DNA from: Enchytraeus crypticus
Taxonomy: Eukaryota; Annelida; Clitellata; Enchytraeida; Enchytraeidae
Assembly (NCBI GenBank): GCA_905160935.1
Contig: CAJHZI010000646.1
Span: forward strand, 699,501-763,500
Direction: 5' to 3'
Length of the DNA stretch: 64,000 nucleotides
The translations under genes and the position numbers were made by a program. Each line of letters starts with the position of its first letter. Positions within the stretch are counted from its first letter, which is position 1. Positions 12,135 to 20,930 of this stretch are shown piece after piece. Under the pieces are notes generated by a model. That model did no database searches and was not told where the DNA came from. It saw nothing but the letters and a program-made list of their open reading frames with translations.

Positions 12135-12736
12135 GTGTGAATGTACTGACAGGCATATTCGTTACCTTGGCCATGGCCCTATCAACCACATCTGTGGTGA
12201 CCACTGTGCTGGTGCTCCATCTTCACTTCAAGCCTCCTGTAACTCCAGCTCCACGCTGGCTCAAATATATCACCTTCAACATCATCGGCAGAATCATCTG
12301 TGTGGACAAACAGCTTCATCATCTAGTGCGGAAACCCTCAGATGACATCGACATGAAGAGAACTGGGTCGATCACACGTGACTATGGAGAAGAGACGGTG
12401 GGATTTCATCGTACGAATGAAGTCAGGAATAGCAAGAAAACAACTAAAGACATTGCGACGTCAAATCAGATTTTGCTTAGTCATCAAAAGGAAGAAAATT
12501 CTAAATGTAACGGCGATGTGAGTGAGTTGGACAGTATATCCGTGAGGCTTCAGGAGATTGTGACTGAGATGAGAAAGCTTGTCCACAAATTAGGCACAAA
12601 GGACGACGGAGCAACGTATGTGGAAGAATGGCAAGAGGTTGCCATTGTGATGGATAGACTCTTCTTCTGGATCGCCGTCATTGTGTTCCTGATATCCTGT
12701 CTTTCCATGTTTCTCGGGAAGGCGTCGTCATCTTAG
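5144..12736 (+). CDS. Nicotinic-type Cys-loop receptor subunit (6 exons)
   Basis: Ligand-gated ion channel subunit of the nicotinic acetylcholine receptor type, acting in the plasma membrane as part of a pentamer. Exons 5144-5210, 7149-7285, 8307-8351, 9571-9680, 10376-10920 and 12153-12736 join in phase to 495 residues, within the family's usual length. Seen: signal peptide 1-22; loop A WLPDF at the end of exon 4; Cys loop C155-C169 with 13 residues between; RKPRYY before M1 (about 241-262); M2 at 268-289 with GEK, Thr6', Leu9', Val13' and Glu20', the cation-selective pattern; M3 from 303; long cytoplasmic loop; M4 about 470-489. There is no adjacent Cys pair in loop C, so it is non-alpha-like. 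The M2-M3 link is about seven residues shorter than usual, beside a SINE insertion. Ligand unknown. A candidate poly(A) signal AATAAA lies at 13110. Confidence 0.92.
5330..5520 (+). repeat. SINE-B copy, partial
   Basis: Contains GTGTTCGGAGTAC, TGCACTTATCGCAAGAGACG, GAGGAAAGCCACTGAAAACC, CAGAAGCCATAT and GATAAGGCACAGCC, in the order of other SINE-B copies. It lies in the receptor's first intron and is followed at 5585-5655 by a (GA)n tract. Confidence 0.65.
7149..7285 (+). CDS. Receptor exon 2
   Basis: Follows CTATTCAG and encodes residues 23-68, including LFRTLFDDYVASIRP and VVVSIGLDLLLL, the N-terminal helix and beta-1 strand typical of the family. Ends in phase 0 before GTAATA. Confidence 0.88.
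7535..7635. repeat. 13-bp minisatellite
   Basis: About eight copies of TATGGCATGGTTT in the second intron of the receptor gene. Confidence 0.9.
8307..8351 (+). CDS. Receptor exon 3 (45 bp)
   Basis: A 15-codon exon, EEKSQTHRIVGIFDA, between TTGTAG and GTAAGT. Exons of exactly this length and position are characteristic of nicotinic receptor genes. Confidence 0.9.
8555..8810 (-). mobile_element. RTE-like LINE, 3' end
   Basis: Minus-strand tail of the same family as 53575-54425, with TGCCAGTAGAGAGGGCACTA at the very end and the tail-coding blocks upstream. Inserted in the receptor's third intron. Confidence 0.7.
9571..9680 (+). CDS. Receptor exon 4
   Basis: Begins EWQDDYLKWEP, contains an N-glycosylation site (NIT), and ends with NVWLPDFVTLN, loop A of the ligand site. 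Phase 2 out, GTTAAT donor. The following intron, 9681-10375, holds nothing recognisable. Confidence 0.9.
10376..10920 (+). CDS. Receptor exon 5: Cys loop, M1, M2
   Basis: The largest conserved exon: Cys loop CVIDTTWYPMDKQNC, loop B Trp in ENWAY, M1 and M2. It ends in phase 1 at a strong donor, GTATGTAC, right after the PLL of the M2-M3 loop. An open frame continues a few codons past this donor and is not used. Confidence 0.92.
11743..11868 (+). mobile_element. SINE-A copy
   Basis: A-box-like head diverged; B-box GGGGTTCAAATCC and tail GAGTGAGGAAACTGATGTTAA clear. It lies in receptor intron 5, 50 bases upstream of a second SINE. Confidence 0.75.
11916..12134 (+). mobile_element. SINE-D (second tRNA-derived SINE) with (ATT)n tail
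   Basis: GGATATGGCGTAACGGTTAG gives an A-box-like head, CTGGGTTCAAAGCCCAGG a B box. The body runs to GAAATTGTCGGAG and ends in about 11 ATT units at 12134. The first 20 or so bases are present twice in tandem at 11916-11955. Possible 8-base target duplication: ATGTGGGA before, ATGTGTGA after. The tail ends 18 bases upstream of the last receptor exon. Confidence 0.75.
12153..12736 (+). CDS. Receptor exon 6: M3, loop, M4, stop
   Basis: After CTGACAG, encodes M3 (IFVTLAMALSTTSVVTTVLV), a cytoplasmic loop with a likely amphipathic helix before M4, M4 (DRLFFWIAVIVFLISCLSMF) and TAG at 12734. In-frame codons just upstream (VNVLTG) would fit the family's M2-M3 spacing but lie outside the available acceptor. 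Confidence 0.88.
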
Positions 12737-13109
12737 TCATCACTCTCGCGAGGAAAGTCCTCCATCTTTTATCAACATAGGCAATAGTAATTTATCAGGA
12801 TTATAGTGAAGCAGTTTAGCTAGTGAATGTATCATAGCCTAGTATTGTCAAATGTCGTGATCAAACTGGCAGTTTTTATCAATAGACTTGTTATCAACTA
12901 ATGCTACAGAACACTGCAGGTGGACGTGATTAAGTATGGATAGTTGTTTAAAGCCAGAAGCTCACGTTCGTGTTTTGATTCGAGTGACATTGAAGTTCAG
13001 CTGAAATTGTATGCTTACTTATAAATTTAATTTAGTGCAAATCAAAGATGCCGTTTATCGTCAATACTACTCTTCTAATTTTTAGAAGCAGTGATATTTA
13101 TGAATATTG

Positions 13110-13115
13110 AATAAA
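13110..13115 (+). terminator. Candidate poly(A) signal
   Basis: AATAAA 374 bases past the receptor stop codon; the only good hexamer noted close behind the gene. No further feature was seen in 12737-13370. Confidence 0.35.
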
Positions 13116-13374
13116 TTGAAAAATAGGAAAATTGAGTGAAATATTCCGAGATTTTCTACCGCAACGAAAAATTGAAAGAACATAAACTGTAAAATACGAT
13201 ATTTATACGTTACATTGTTTATTAGAAGAAAATATAATAAAGAAAATACTAATTGGAGGGCAATAAAGCAGATAGAGACTTTAGACATACTTTTTATCTA
13301 CAAATTGCGGAAAACAAGCAATTGTATTGCATATTAGTACAATGCACAGCCAATTGAAGGGAGTGTTGCTATTC

Positions 13375-13790
13375 TCTCTTCAGTATACTGTCAAGTGGCA
13401 GGTTCAACGTACATATTCATACTCAAAGTCTCTTTTCTAGCTCCATAAGAGCACTCCTTAGATCAACAAGTCTATTCACAAAGTCTATGCCTTATCCATT
13501 CCTTATATAGCCTATAGCTTGGGAAAAGTATGGCTTATGAGGTAGTTTCCCGTTGCCTTCCTCAGTTAGATGGATTAATTACCATTTAATCCTGGGAAAA
13601 ATATTTAATGCTTAGGTGGGTCCTATCTTGCAATCCTTAGCTCTTGCCTTAGTCGCCTCTTACGTACTAGCTCTTGCCTTAGTCGCCTCTTACGTACACG
13701 CAGCAGATTGTTTTTCGGTTGCCCTATTCTGCAATGGTCCAACTACACCCAAGAACAACCTGGTGAATTATTGTTGCTATTATGAGGCAA
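13375..13790 (-). mobile_element. SINE-B, long copy
   Basis: Minus-strand copy of the element at 51905-52310, covering the head (GGTGTAGTTGGACCATTGCA), TACGTAAGAGGCGA, which is present twice as a tandem duplication of about 31 bases, GGAAGGCAACGGGAAACTAC, and a CCTGCCACTTGACAGTATAC end. Confidence 0.75.
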
Positions 13791-13822
13791 AAATACTTAA
13801 CGCAGTTGATTAATCTGCGCGT

Positions 13823-13890
13823 CAATGAACGAAGTTAAGCTACATCGGGAAGGTTAGTACAAGGATGGGTGACCGTTTTGCAAGATCGAT
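13823..13890 (+). pseudogene. 5S rRNA-derived segment
   Basis: GAACGAAGTTAAGC, TCGGGAAGGTTAGTAC and AAGGATGGGTGACCG follow metazoan 5S rRNA in order and spacing, including the internal promoter region. The first third and the 3' end of 5S are missing or too changed to see. Either a 5S pseudogene or the head of a 5S-derived (SINE3-type) SINE. Confidence 0.7.
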
Positions 13891-14725
13891 TGTTGACAGC
13901 TTTTAATGAAAATATCCCTAGGGTATTGGAAGGATATGCATAATCCGCGCCTGCTGCCATCAGTGCTCTACAAAGCCAATGATTAGTATTAACCGTGGAG
14001 AGGAAAGGAGGGAATAAAAATACACTAATACAGATACTAACAAAAGGGCTTCGTAAACACATGTTGTTGTCATGTGTGTAGCCATACAACTAACCAAATT
14101 AAAGTTGCATAAATTACGAAAATAAATAAAATTATGACATTAGAAACTCTATGACATGCGAAATATAATTAGTATGCGATACATAAGTAATAAAGTGGAT
14201 GAAATATTGAGATTGACGGAAAATTGATTCCAAAATATTAGCTTGGCGATATAGGAAAACAACAGACAATATAACAAATCACAAAGATAATGTGCTTTGA
14301 AGAGCTGAAAATAATGCACACTAATAAGATGTTGGAAGTGGATTGTAATAGAAGATATAGAAAGAGATAATAATTTTATAAACAAATTATTTGAAAAATA
14401 CAAGGATGAAATAGAATCTTAATAAAATCATTACTTAAAATGATAGATGCACTGTACTTTTTCACATCTCATTGGAAAATCCAATATTATATGCTGAATA
14501 AAATTGTACAATGTTTACGACATCAGCCATTGGCCAGTGTAGTGAGAAGGAACATCGTAAGCACTGGAGTTGAATATCCAACCGATATTCCATTTGGTTT
14601 GACACGTGACACGAGTATTGTTTCAAAGAGGTCATCATTTTACAGAGATAATCATTTTTCAGAGTACTGAAGTGAAAGAATAAAAATGTGAGTACTGAAG
14701 TAAAAGAATAAAAATGTAAGTTTGA
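13891..14725. other. Intergenic, no feature recognised
   Basis: AT-rich interval between the convergent receptor and CARD genes, beyond the 5S-like piece. Open frames here have no family resemblance. No clear minus-strand poly(A) hexamer was picked out for the CARD gene. Confidence 0.5.
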
Positions 14726-15796
14726 TTACAATTGACTGCCGTTGGTTACCAAGTTCGACTTGGTATTGACTTTCGGTAGCTTTGTAGCTTCTTTTCTTGA
14801 AACTTCTGTTAAAATTCCAGTATCGACATAACCCAGACGTCTTGTATTGCTCATCACGGCGAATTTAGATCTCTGTTTCGCTGCAGTAAGTTTTGCTTCT
14901 TTTATCTCCATGCGTAATCTTACTTCTCGCTCCTTTAAGTCCTCAGCATATTTTAGAGCATCTTCTAATCTATTCTGTGCAGATGACATTAACTCTTCCT
15001 GGTTGGATCTTCGAGCAGCATAATTTCCTTGTAAGGCTTTCAGATGGTGTTTCAATGAATCCGTGTGACTGCGAAAATCATTCAATTGTCTCTCCAAATC
15101 CGCTAAATGATTTTTCAGCTGATCTCGTTTCTCTTCAGTTGCCTCGTCAATTTTAAATTTTGACGACTTTTCAATATTCAGAGCATCTAGTAGCAATTCT
15201 CTCCCTTTCTTACGTTCAGCTCGCTCGGAGAAACTTTTCGTTGCTAGCTTGATTAGATCGTCTGATGATGAGGTGAGCTTGGAAGTTAAATCGTTGTAAT
15301 GCACATCGTCGACATCCAATGGCTTCTTAGGGCCAATCCCCTCGCCTCCATCGCTCAATCGCTCTCGATTCCCATAAACAAAATCGCAGACGGATCTAAG
15401 CAAGTCCCTCTGAAGAGTTTCTCTCTCAAGAGAAGAGTGTTGTAGTCTTACTAGATTCTTTTCACATTTGTCCATCCTCTTCTTCCACATCTCTTTAGAG
15501 ATTTGCATTCTGACGGCCAGTAGTTCAGCCATTTCCTTTTTCTCTTCGCCTGTCAGACGGAGTGAGGAAGCAAACTCACGATGGACAAGATATCGAGCCT
15601 CGCTTCGCACATATTCATCGATCTTTAGCTCCCCCTTAAGGGCCTTCAGCTCAGCGTTCAGCTCATCGAGGAGATGAGGGTGGGAATCCTCGAGATAGGA
15701 ACAGAACCTCTCATATATGTCCCCACTTAATCCATTCGACTTCGATCCCAACAGCTCGATATACTTCAGCATCTTGTTGAAGTTGGTCTTCTCCTC
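14726..15796 (-). CDS. CARD gene exon 2
   Basis: Follows ACATTGCAG on the minus strand and runs 357 codons to TAA at 14728-14726. Residues 46-92 complete the CARD; the remainder is Lys/Glu/Leu-rich helix. This long, unbroken frame with balanced codon use is itself good evidence for a live gene. Confidence 0.82.
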   Translation of the reverse strand, partial: EEKTNFNKMLKYIELLGSKSNGLSGDIYERFCSYLEDSHPHLLDELNAELKALKGELKIDEYVRSEARYLVHREFASSLRLTGEEKKEMAELLAVRMQISKEMWKKRMDKCEKNLVRLQHSSLERETLQRDLLRSVCDFVYGNRERLSDGGEGIGPKKPLDVDDVHYNDLTSKLTSSSDDLIKLATKSFSERAERKKGRELLLDALNIEKSSKFKIDEATEEKRDQLKNHLADLERQLNDFRSHTDSLKHHLKALQGNYAARRSNQEELMSSAQNRLEDALKYAEDLKEREVRLRMEIKEAKLTAAKQRSKFAVMSNTRRLGYVDTGILTEVSRKEATKLPKVNTKSNLVTNGSQL

Positions 15797-18700
15797 CTGC
15801 AATGTATTTCATAATATACCGTATAGTAGAAATGTGCATGGATTATTTACAAAATAGAAGAAAGTGTAACATGCATATTATTTAATAAATAGATTATAAT
15901 AGACCAATAGTTCTACATTTTTAACAAATGGAGCTGTGGCCTCTATATGTATTCGGAATTGTATACATGAATTGGAAGGGCACTGCATCAAAAATGACCG
16001 CTTAGGATATTTGGTTATAGAACTCGTAATAAAGTTATGCTTTAAATTGTCCTAGCCGCCTTCTTCGTGAATTGCAGCGTTCCGGAACTCAGGTGTGATT
16101 GCTCCTCAATAGAAATTATTTTGATTATTCAATTTTCTTTTAATATAACATTTTACCAATACTGAGGCATTCTGACTAAACGTGGTGCTTGTTAATACGT
16201 GTTTGTTTTTCGTTTTGTTTAATTGTTCAATAGTTTTAAGTAGTAGTATTGTCACATGATTTAATTAAACTTGTGTAAATGTAACTTCTGTCTAAAATAG
16301 TGTATTGCATTCTAACTACTTAATAATATTTGTATTGCTCCCTTTATCGCGCACTGTTCATTTCTATTATCTCCACTTCCCCGTGTCTCCTCCCATTAAC
16401 TCAATATATTCTCTCAATATATTCTCTCAATATATTCTCTCAATATATTCTCTCAATATATTCTCTCAATATATTCTCTCAATATATTCTCTCAATATAT
16501 TCTCTCAATAGATTCTCTCAATATATTCTCTCAATATATTCTCTCAATAGATTCTCTCAATATATTCTTCACCAATGTTTCACTATGCTCCCTCAATATC
16601 TGATCGCTCTTCAACTCTGAAAACACTATTGCCCTACATGACTGGCTAAAAATTGCAAACTTGACTGTTTCGCCATAAGTGACACTTGGTTATCAGTCAG
16701 AACCTCACCTAGTGAGCTGATGGCCATCCTTCCACCTGGTTACGAAATGTACATTGTTAACCGTGATACCAGAATCTCTGGTGCTAAGGGTAGTGGAGTG
16801 GCTCCTATTTATGACGCCTTACACTCTCCTGAACAGTTTCTCATATAAATACTCTTCTTTTCAAGCCATTTCGGCAACTGTCAAAATCAACTCATGTACA
16901 CTGCATGTCGTTTCAGTGTACCGTCTGCCTACATCATCTCCTTATGCCAAACCCTTCTCTATGTTTCTATTGGTATTTGCTGCATTGCTGTCTTCTCTCA
17001 CTTCGTCCCAATCTGATTTTGTCATCGCTGGCGATATTAACATTCATGTAGACCAATCACTAGATCACGCTACCCATCAGTTCAATAGTTTACTTAAATC
17101 TTGCAACGCTGTACAACACGTCAACGTTGCCACACACTTGGATAACGACACCCTAGATCTAGTCATTACCCCCTCTGTGTCAGCACTCGATCCTGCAAGT
17201 ATTGACATTCTATCTCATTCCCCATCCGGCCACTTCCCGGTCACTTTCTTATTCAACCGTATGAAATATAAAACTGTTTCAAACACCACCACAATATTAT
17301 ATCGCAAAGAAAATACCATCGACATCAATCAATTCTGTTCTGATCTTGAGAACCCGACTCTAATCAAGCCGTTTTCTCCTGATCTTAATGAACTTGTACT
17401 ACAGTACAACTCCACCCTTTCTGCTATGCATGATAAATACGCACCTTTGACTAGAAAAACTGTCAGATGAGTCTAATCCCTGGCTTACTCCTGAATTAAA
17501 ATCTGTGTGTCGTTTTATATTGTAGAGCTGACAAGAAGTGGCACGAAACCAATGCTGTGGTCTGGAAAACCACATCAAATTTACAATACAAGCTGCTTAG
17601 CACCGCTATTGCTTCTGCCAAACAGCGATACTGCACCTCCGTCACAAGCAATGCAGTAGATACTAGGATCTTATGGAAAGTGGTTAACAAGCTCTTACAC
17701 ATGATACCATTTCCATCCCTTCCTTCTCCTCCTGTCGAATCACTTCCCAATCAATTTGCCTTGTACGTCTCCCGCAAAATCAATAAACTCAGGTCCTCTA
17801 TCACTCATGCCGCCAACTCAACACCTCACTACATTCAGCCAACCAAATCCATCCTTGAGCAGCTCCACAGCTTTATCCCTGTCACTATCGATGAGGTTTC
17901 GCAACAAGTCTTGGATTCACTCCCTAAGCATTGTAATCTCAATCCTATCTCTACTTCTCTCATGAAGACGTGCATCCATGTTCTCGCACCCACAATTTCC
18001 CAGATTGTCAACCTTTCCTTGTCGACTGGTACATTTCCTCAGTCATTAAAAAATACCATTGTCACTCTACTCTTGAAAAAGCCCTCACTGGATAAAGAGT
18101 CACTTTCCAACTACACACCAATATCCAATCAATCATACCTTTCCAAGCTAATTGAGGGATTAGTCTTTCGTAGACTCTCCACTATATTAGAGCATAGAAA
18201 ACAGTGCTATTTTATATCATAATAGAGTGTAGAAAACAGTGATGCGGTATATCATAGTATAAAAATGATTTCAACCGTACGATAAATTATATCAGGAATA
18301 GAATTTATCGGTTATTATATATTAGTAGATCATAGAAAACTGCGGTACGGAATATCAGGGTAGAGCATAGAATATAATGATACTCTAAATTACAATGGAG
18401 CATAGAATACAGTGTAAGGTATATCCTAGAAGAGCACTGGATACAGATCTACTGTATACTATATTACAGCATACAATACAGAGTAGATAGAGAATACAGT
18501 CGATTTTTTATATTGTAATATAGTATGGAATGCCGTGGTACAATTTGATAGTAGAGCCTGTATTACAGCGGTATAGTATACCGTGGTGTAACATAGAATA
18601 CAGCGGTATGGTATATAATTGTAGAGCATATAATAAATCGGTACCGTATATCATATTAGAGTTTAGAACTTTACCGGTAAGGTAGACCAGAAAAAAGCAT

Positions 18701-19506
18701 AAAAAATAGTGGCACGGTGTATCATTGTAGAGCGTAGAATACAGCGGAATGTTATATCATAGTTGATAATAAAATGCAGAGAGGTACGGTATATTACTAT
18801 AGAGCATATATCGGTACGGTATATCATATTAGTGCAAAGAATTGAGCGTTATGTTAAATTATATGAGAGCATAGAATACAGCGGTACGGTATATCATATT
18901 ATAGCATAGAATATAGTGGTACTGTATAACTTAATAGATTACAGAATACAGTGCTACGGTAACTGTTATTAGCGCATAATTCACAGCGGTACGGAATATC
19001 ATAGCAGGGCATAGAACACAGTGGTGGGGTATATCATATTATACCATAGAATTCAGCGGTAAAGTATCTCTCTTATGACCTATGTATAAGAGACTTAATG
19101 TATTAGGTATATTCAGAAGTTTTATTACTTAATGTCGAATCTTGTCGAAACTATTTTTTTCTTGCTTTGTTTGGCGCCTATGACTATCGACATCGTAAGT
19201 CACATACTTAATGTTATAAATTTCACAATCCACATATCAATTAATCAAATTATTATGTAGCGAACATGAAATTGAAGTTCGTATCCTTTGAGCTCTCTCA
19301 AATTACAAGGTCATCCTAAATAATTAGACTACAAGCACATCAGCACAACATTGACAAAATCATAGGCAAACCTTTAGGTCGTCTATCATGACCTTGGTGA
19401 GTAACTTCTTCTTTAGGAGCAGAGTGTATGTTTCGTCGTTCAGCTGAATATTTTCAGCGATGATATGACGCTTTCGTCTCACCGCAAGAAGCTGCTTGGC
19501 TTCCAT
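14726..19506 (-). CDS. CARD-coiled-coil protein (2 exons)
   Basis: Exons 19506-19372 and 15796-14726 join in phase 0 to 401 residues. Residues 1 to about 92 read as a caspase recruitment domain: MEAKQLLAVRRKRHIIAENI, LLLKKKLLTKVMIDDL, then KMLKYIELLG and IYERFCSYLED, matching the six-helix CARD pattern of small hydrophobics. The rest is charged and helical, probably coiled coil about 105-180 and 225-355, with a basic tail and no catalytic motif. Family knowledge: CARDs bind other CARDs and can form filaments; CARD plus coiled coil is the plan of CARD9/CARMA adaptors, but no sequence match to those was recognised. Cytosolic signalling adaptor is an inference. The splice joins the two halves of the CARD. 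No upstream coding exon was seen; a non-coding one is possible. Confidence 0.78.
16395..16570. repeat. 13-bp minisatellite
   Basis: About 14 copies of CTCAATATATTCT, a few with ATAG for ATAT. Open frames across it are artefacts of the repeat. Confidence 0.9.
16635..18190 (+). mobile_element. L2/CR1-like LINE: endonuclease and start of RT
   Basis: An AP-endonuclease domain is visible: ISDTWLS, GAKGSGVAPIY, then in the main frame (16754-17470) FVIAGDINIHVD, THLDNDTLDLVI and SPSGHFPVTF. A second frame (17557 on) has the spacer and RT start, QVLDSLPKHCNLNPISTSL and NTIVTLLLKKPSLDKESLSN. The frames are shifted relative to one another and stops interrupt both, so it is dead. The catalytic RT half is absent; the sequence passes straight into satellite at about 18188. 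Confidence 0.85.
18188..19080 (+). repeat. 35-bp satellite, array 1
   Basis: About 25 diverged copies of a 35-base unit such as TAGAGCATAGAATACAGCGG followed by TACGGTATATCATAT. Same family as the arrays at 24115-27030. Lies in the CARD gene intron. Confidence 0.85.
19372..19506 (-). CDS. CARD gene exon 1
   Basis: 45 codons from ATG at 19506 to AAG before donor GTTTGC. Encodes helices 1-3 of the CARD. An in-frame extension upstream exists but no better start was seen; a possible acceptor CAACAGAG lies about 40 bases before the ATG, consistent with a non-coding first exon farther up. Confidence 0.75.
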
Positions 19507-19611
19507 TCCAGTAAGATTGCAAACAGTAGCAACACCCTCTGTTGATTTTAAATTAAACGAGCTTGGTGTCACTAGCCGTTAAGACAATTCAATCAATTAA
19601 TCGATCAATCA

Positions 19612-20480
19612 ATCAATAAGAATTTAACGTCCGGTTCCACGCCATAAGGCAATGTCAGGGACGTCTCTAGCGGACTAAACACAAACAGGCGCCAAAACAC
19701 CACACGATGACGACTGAGTACACAGAGACCACAAGAGAAAGGGAGATCAAAACAGTGCAAGTCTAAGATGCAAGGCAAGCGGGTCATAATTTAGACCTAT
19801 GGCGGAAAGAGATGGGCTCTTACTTTCATTTTGTCGGAGCAAAAACCATGAAAGAGCGTCTGCCCATGGCAGATTTAATGTTTGGTACAGTGAGAAGGTT
19901 TCTTACTAGGGGAACGAAGACTAAAAGAGGGCTGACGGTTTGATGGAAGATCAGATAGATAGGATTGTTTGCTATGATTTGAACTTTTGAAGGTCAAGGA
20001 AGCTATCTTGAATTTTATTCGTTCGGAGACTGGAAGCCAGTGCAGTTTCTTTAGAATAGAAGAAATGTGGGATTTGACTATTTTTACATTACAAACGACT
20101 GGAGAAAGAGAATTGTGTACGTGTTGGAGACGAATTAGAGAGGTTTTCGGGAGATCATTCAGCTGGGAGTTACAGTAATCTTTCTTAGGATAGACAAATT
20201 CATTAGCTAATACAATTACAGAATTAATGTTAAAGGACTTACGAATTTGACGTAATTGACGGATACGCAAAAGAGAAGAAAGACATACGGCTGAAATATG
20301 AGTTTTAAAGTTTAGATTTGAATAAAAAATTACACCAAGGTTACGTGCAGAATATGTGGGTATTAAGGGGATATTTTTAATGTTATGGTTGAGCTATTTA
20401 TTTTATTACGCTGCTCTGGGGTGCCGATGATGGTACTCTGTTTTTGAAGGATTGACAGACAACAAGACGATTGGCGCAAA
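19612..20480 (-). mobile_element. L2/CR1-like LINE, RT C-terminus and 3' end
   Basis: Minus-strand frame 20270-19875 contains KKDYCNSQLNDLPK, SLIRLQHVHNS and LKKLHWLPVSERIKFKI, the usual C-terminal block of L2/CR1 reverse transcriptases. The 3' end reads GACGTCCCTGACATTGCC, then ACCGGACGTTAAATTC and ATTGATT repeats. Confidence 0.85.
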
Positions 20481-20504
20481 AGCAGTAATGAACTAGATCA
20501 AGAG

Positions 20505-20930
20505 TAATAACAACAATAAAGGCTTAACGTCCGTTTCCTCACCCAGGGATGATGTCAGGGACGTCCCCAACAGCACACATCACTACAGATCAATTCACCC
20601 AGACCAATCTGCGAAAGAAATGTGCTGAGGAGAAGTAAGGTCCAAAACGAAAGCCAGTTCGGTGATCAAAAAATGGTCAAGGTAGATTGATTATGTCTAT
20701 GGCGGGAAAATGTAAATCTTAAGCTTGCTAGAGAATGTTGAAAGAGAAAAACAAGAGCGAAGATTAAGCAGGTAAAGAGTTCCAGATTATGGGTGCTGAG
20801 TAAGAAAATGAACGTCTGCCCAATGAAGTAGATGTAAGCTTGGACAAAGCATCAGAAGAATCGGGACTAGATCTCGAGATATAGATCTGGATATCATCGG
20901 CGCAAAAGTGAAAATTCCGTAGCTATCAAA
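20505..20930 (-). mobile_element. L2-like LINE, 3' untranslated end
   Basis: Non-coding 3' part ending GGGGACGTCCCTGACATCAT, then GAGGAAACGGACGTTAAGCC and a TTATTGTT tail, as at 48745-48915 in the other orientation. Confidence 0.7.

Larger units (their letters stand above)
15797..19371 (-). other. CARD gene intron
   Basis: 3.6-kb intron between the two halves of the CARD. It holds a 13-bp minisatellite, an L2-like LINE on the opposite strand and an array of the 35-bp satellite. Confidence 0.7.

Noticed and set aside
12091-12345. Plus-strand frame starting MSEIIIIII
   Set aside because: SINE tail plus receptor exon in the wrong frame.
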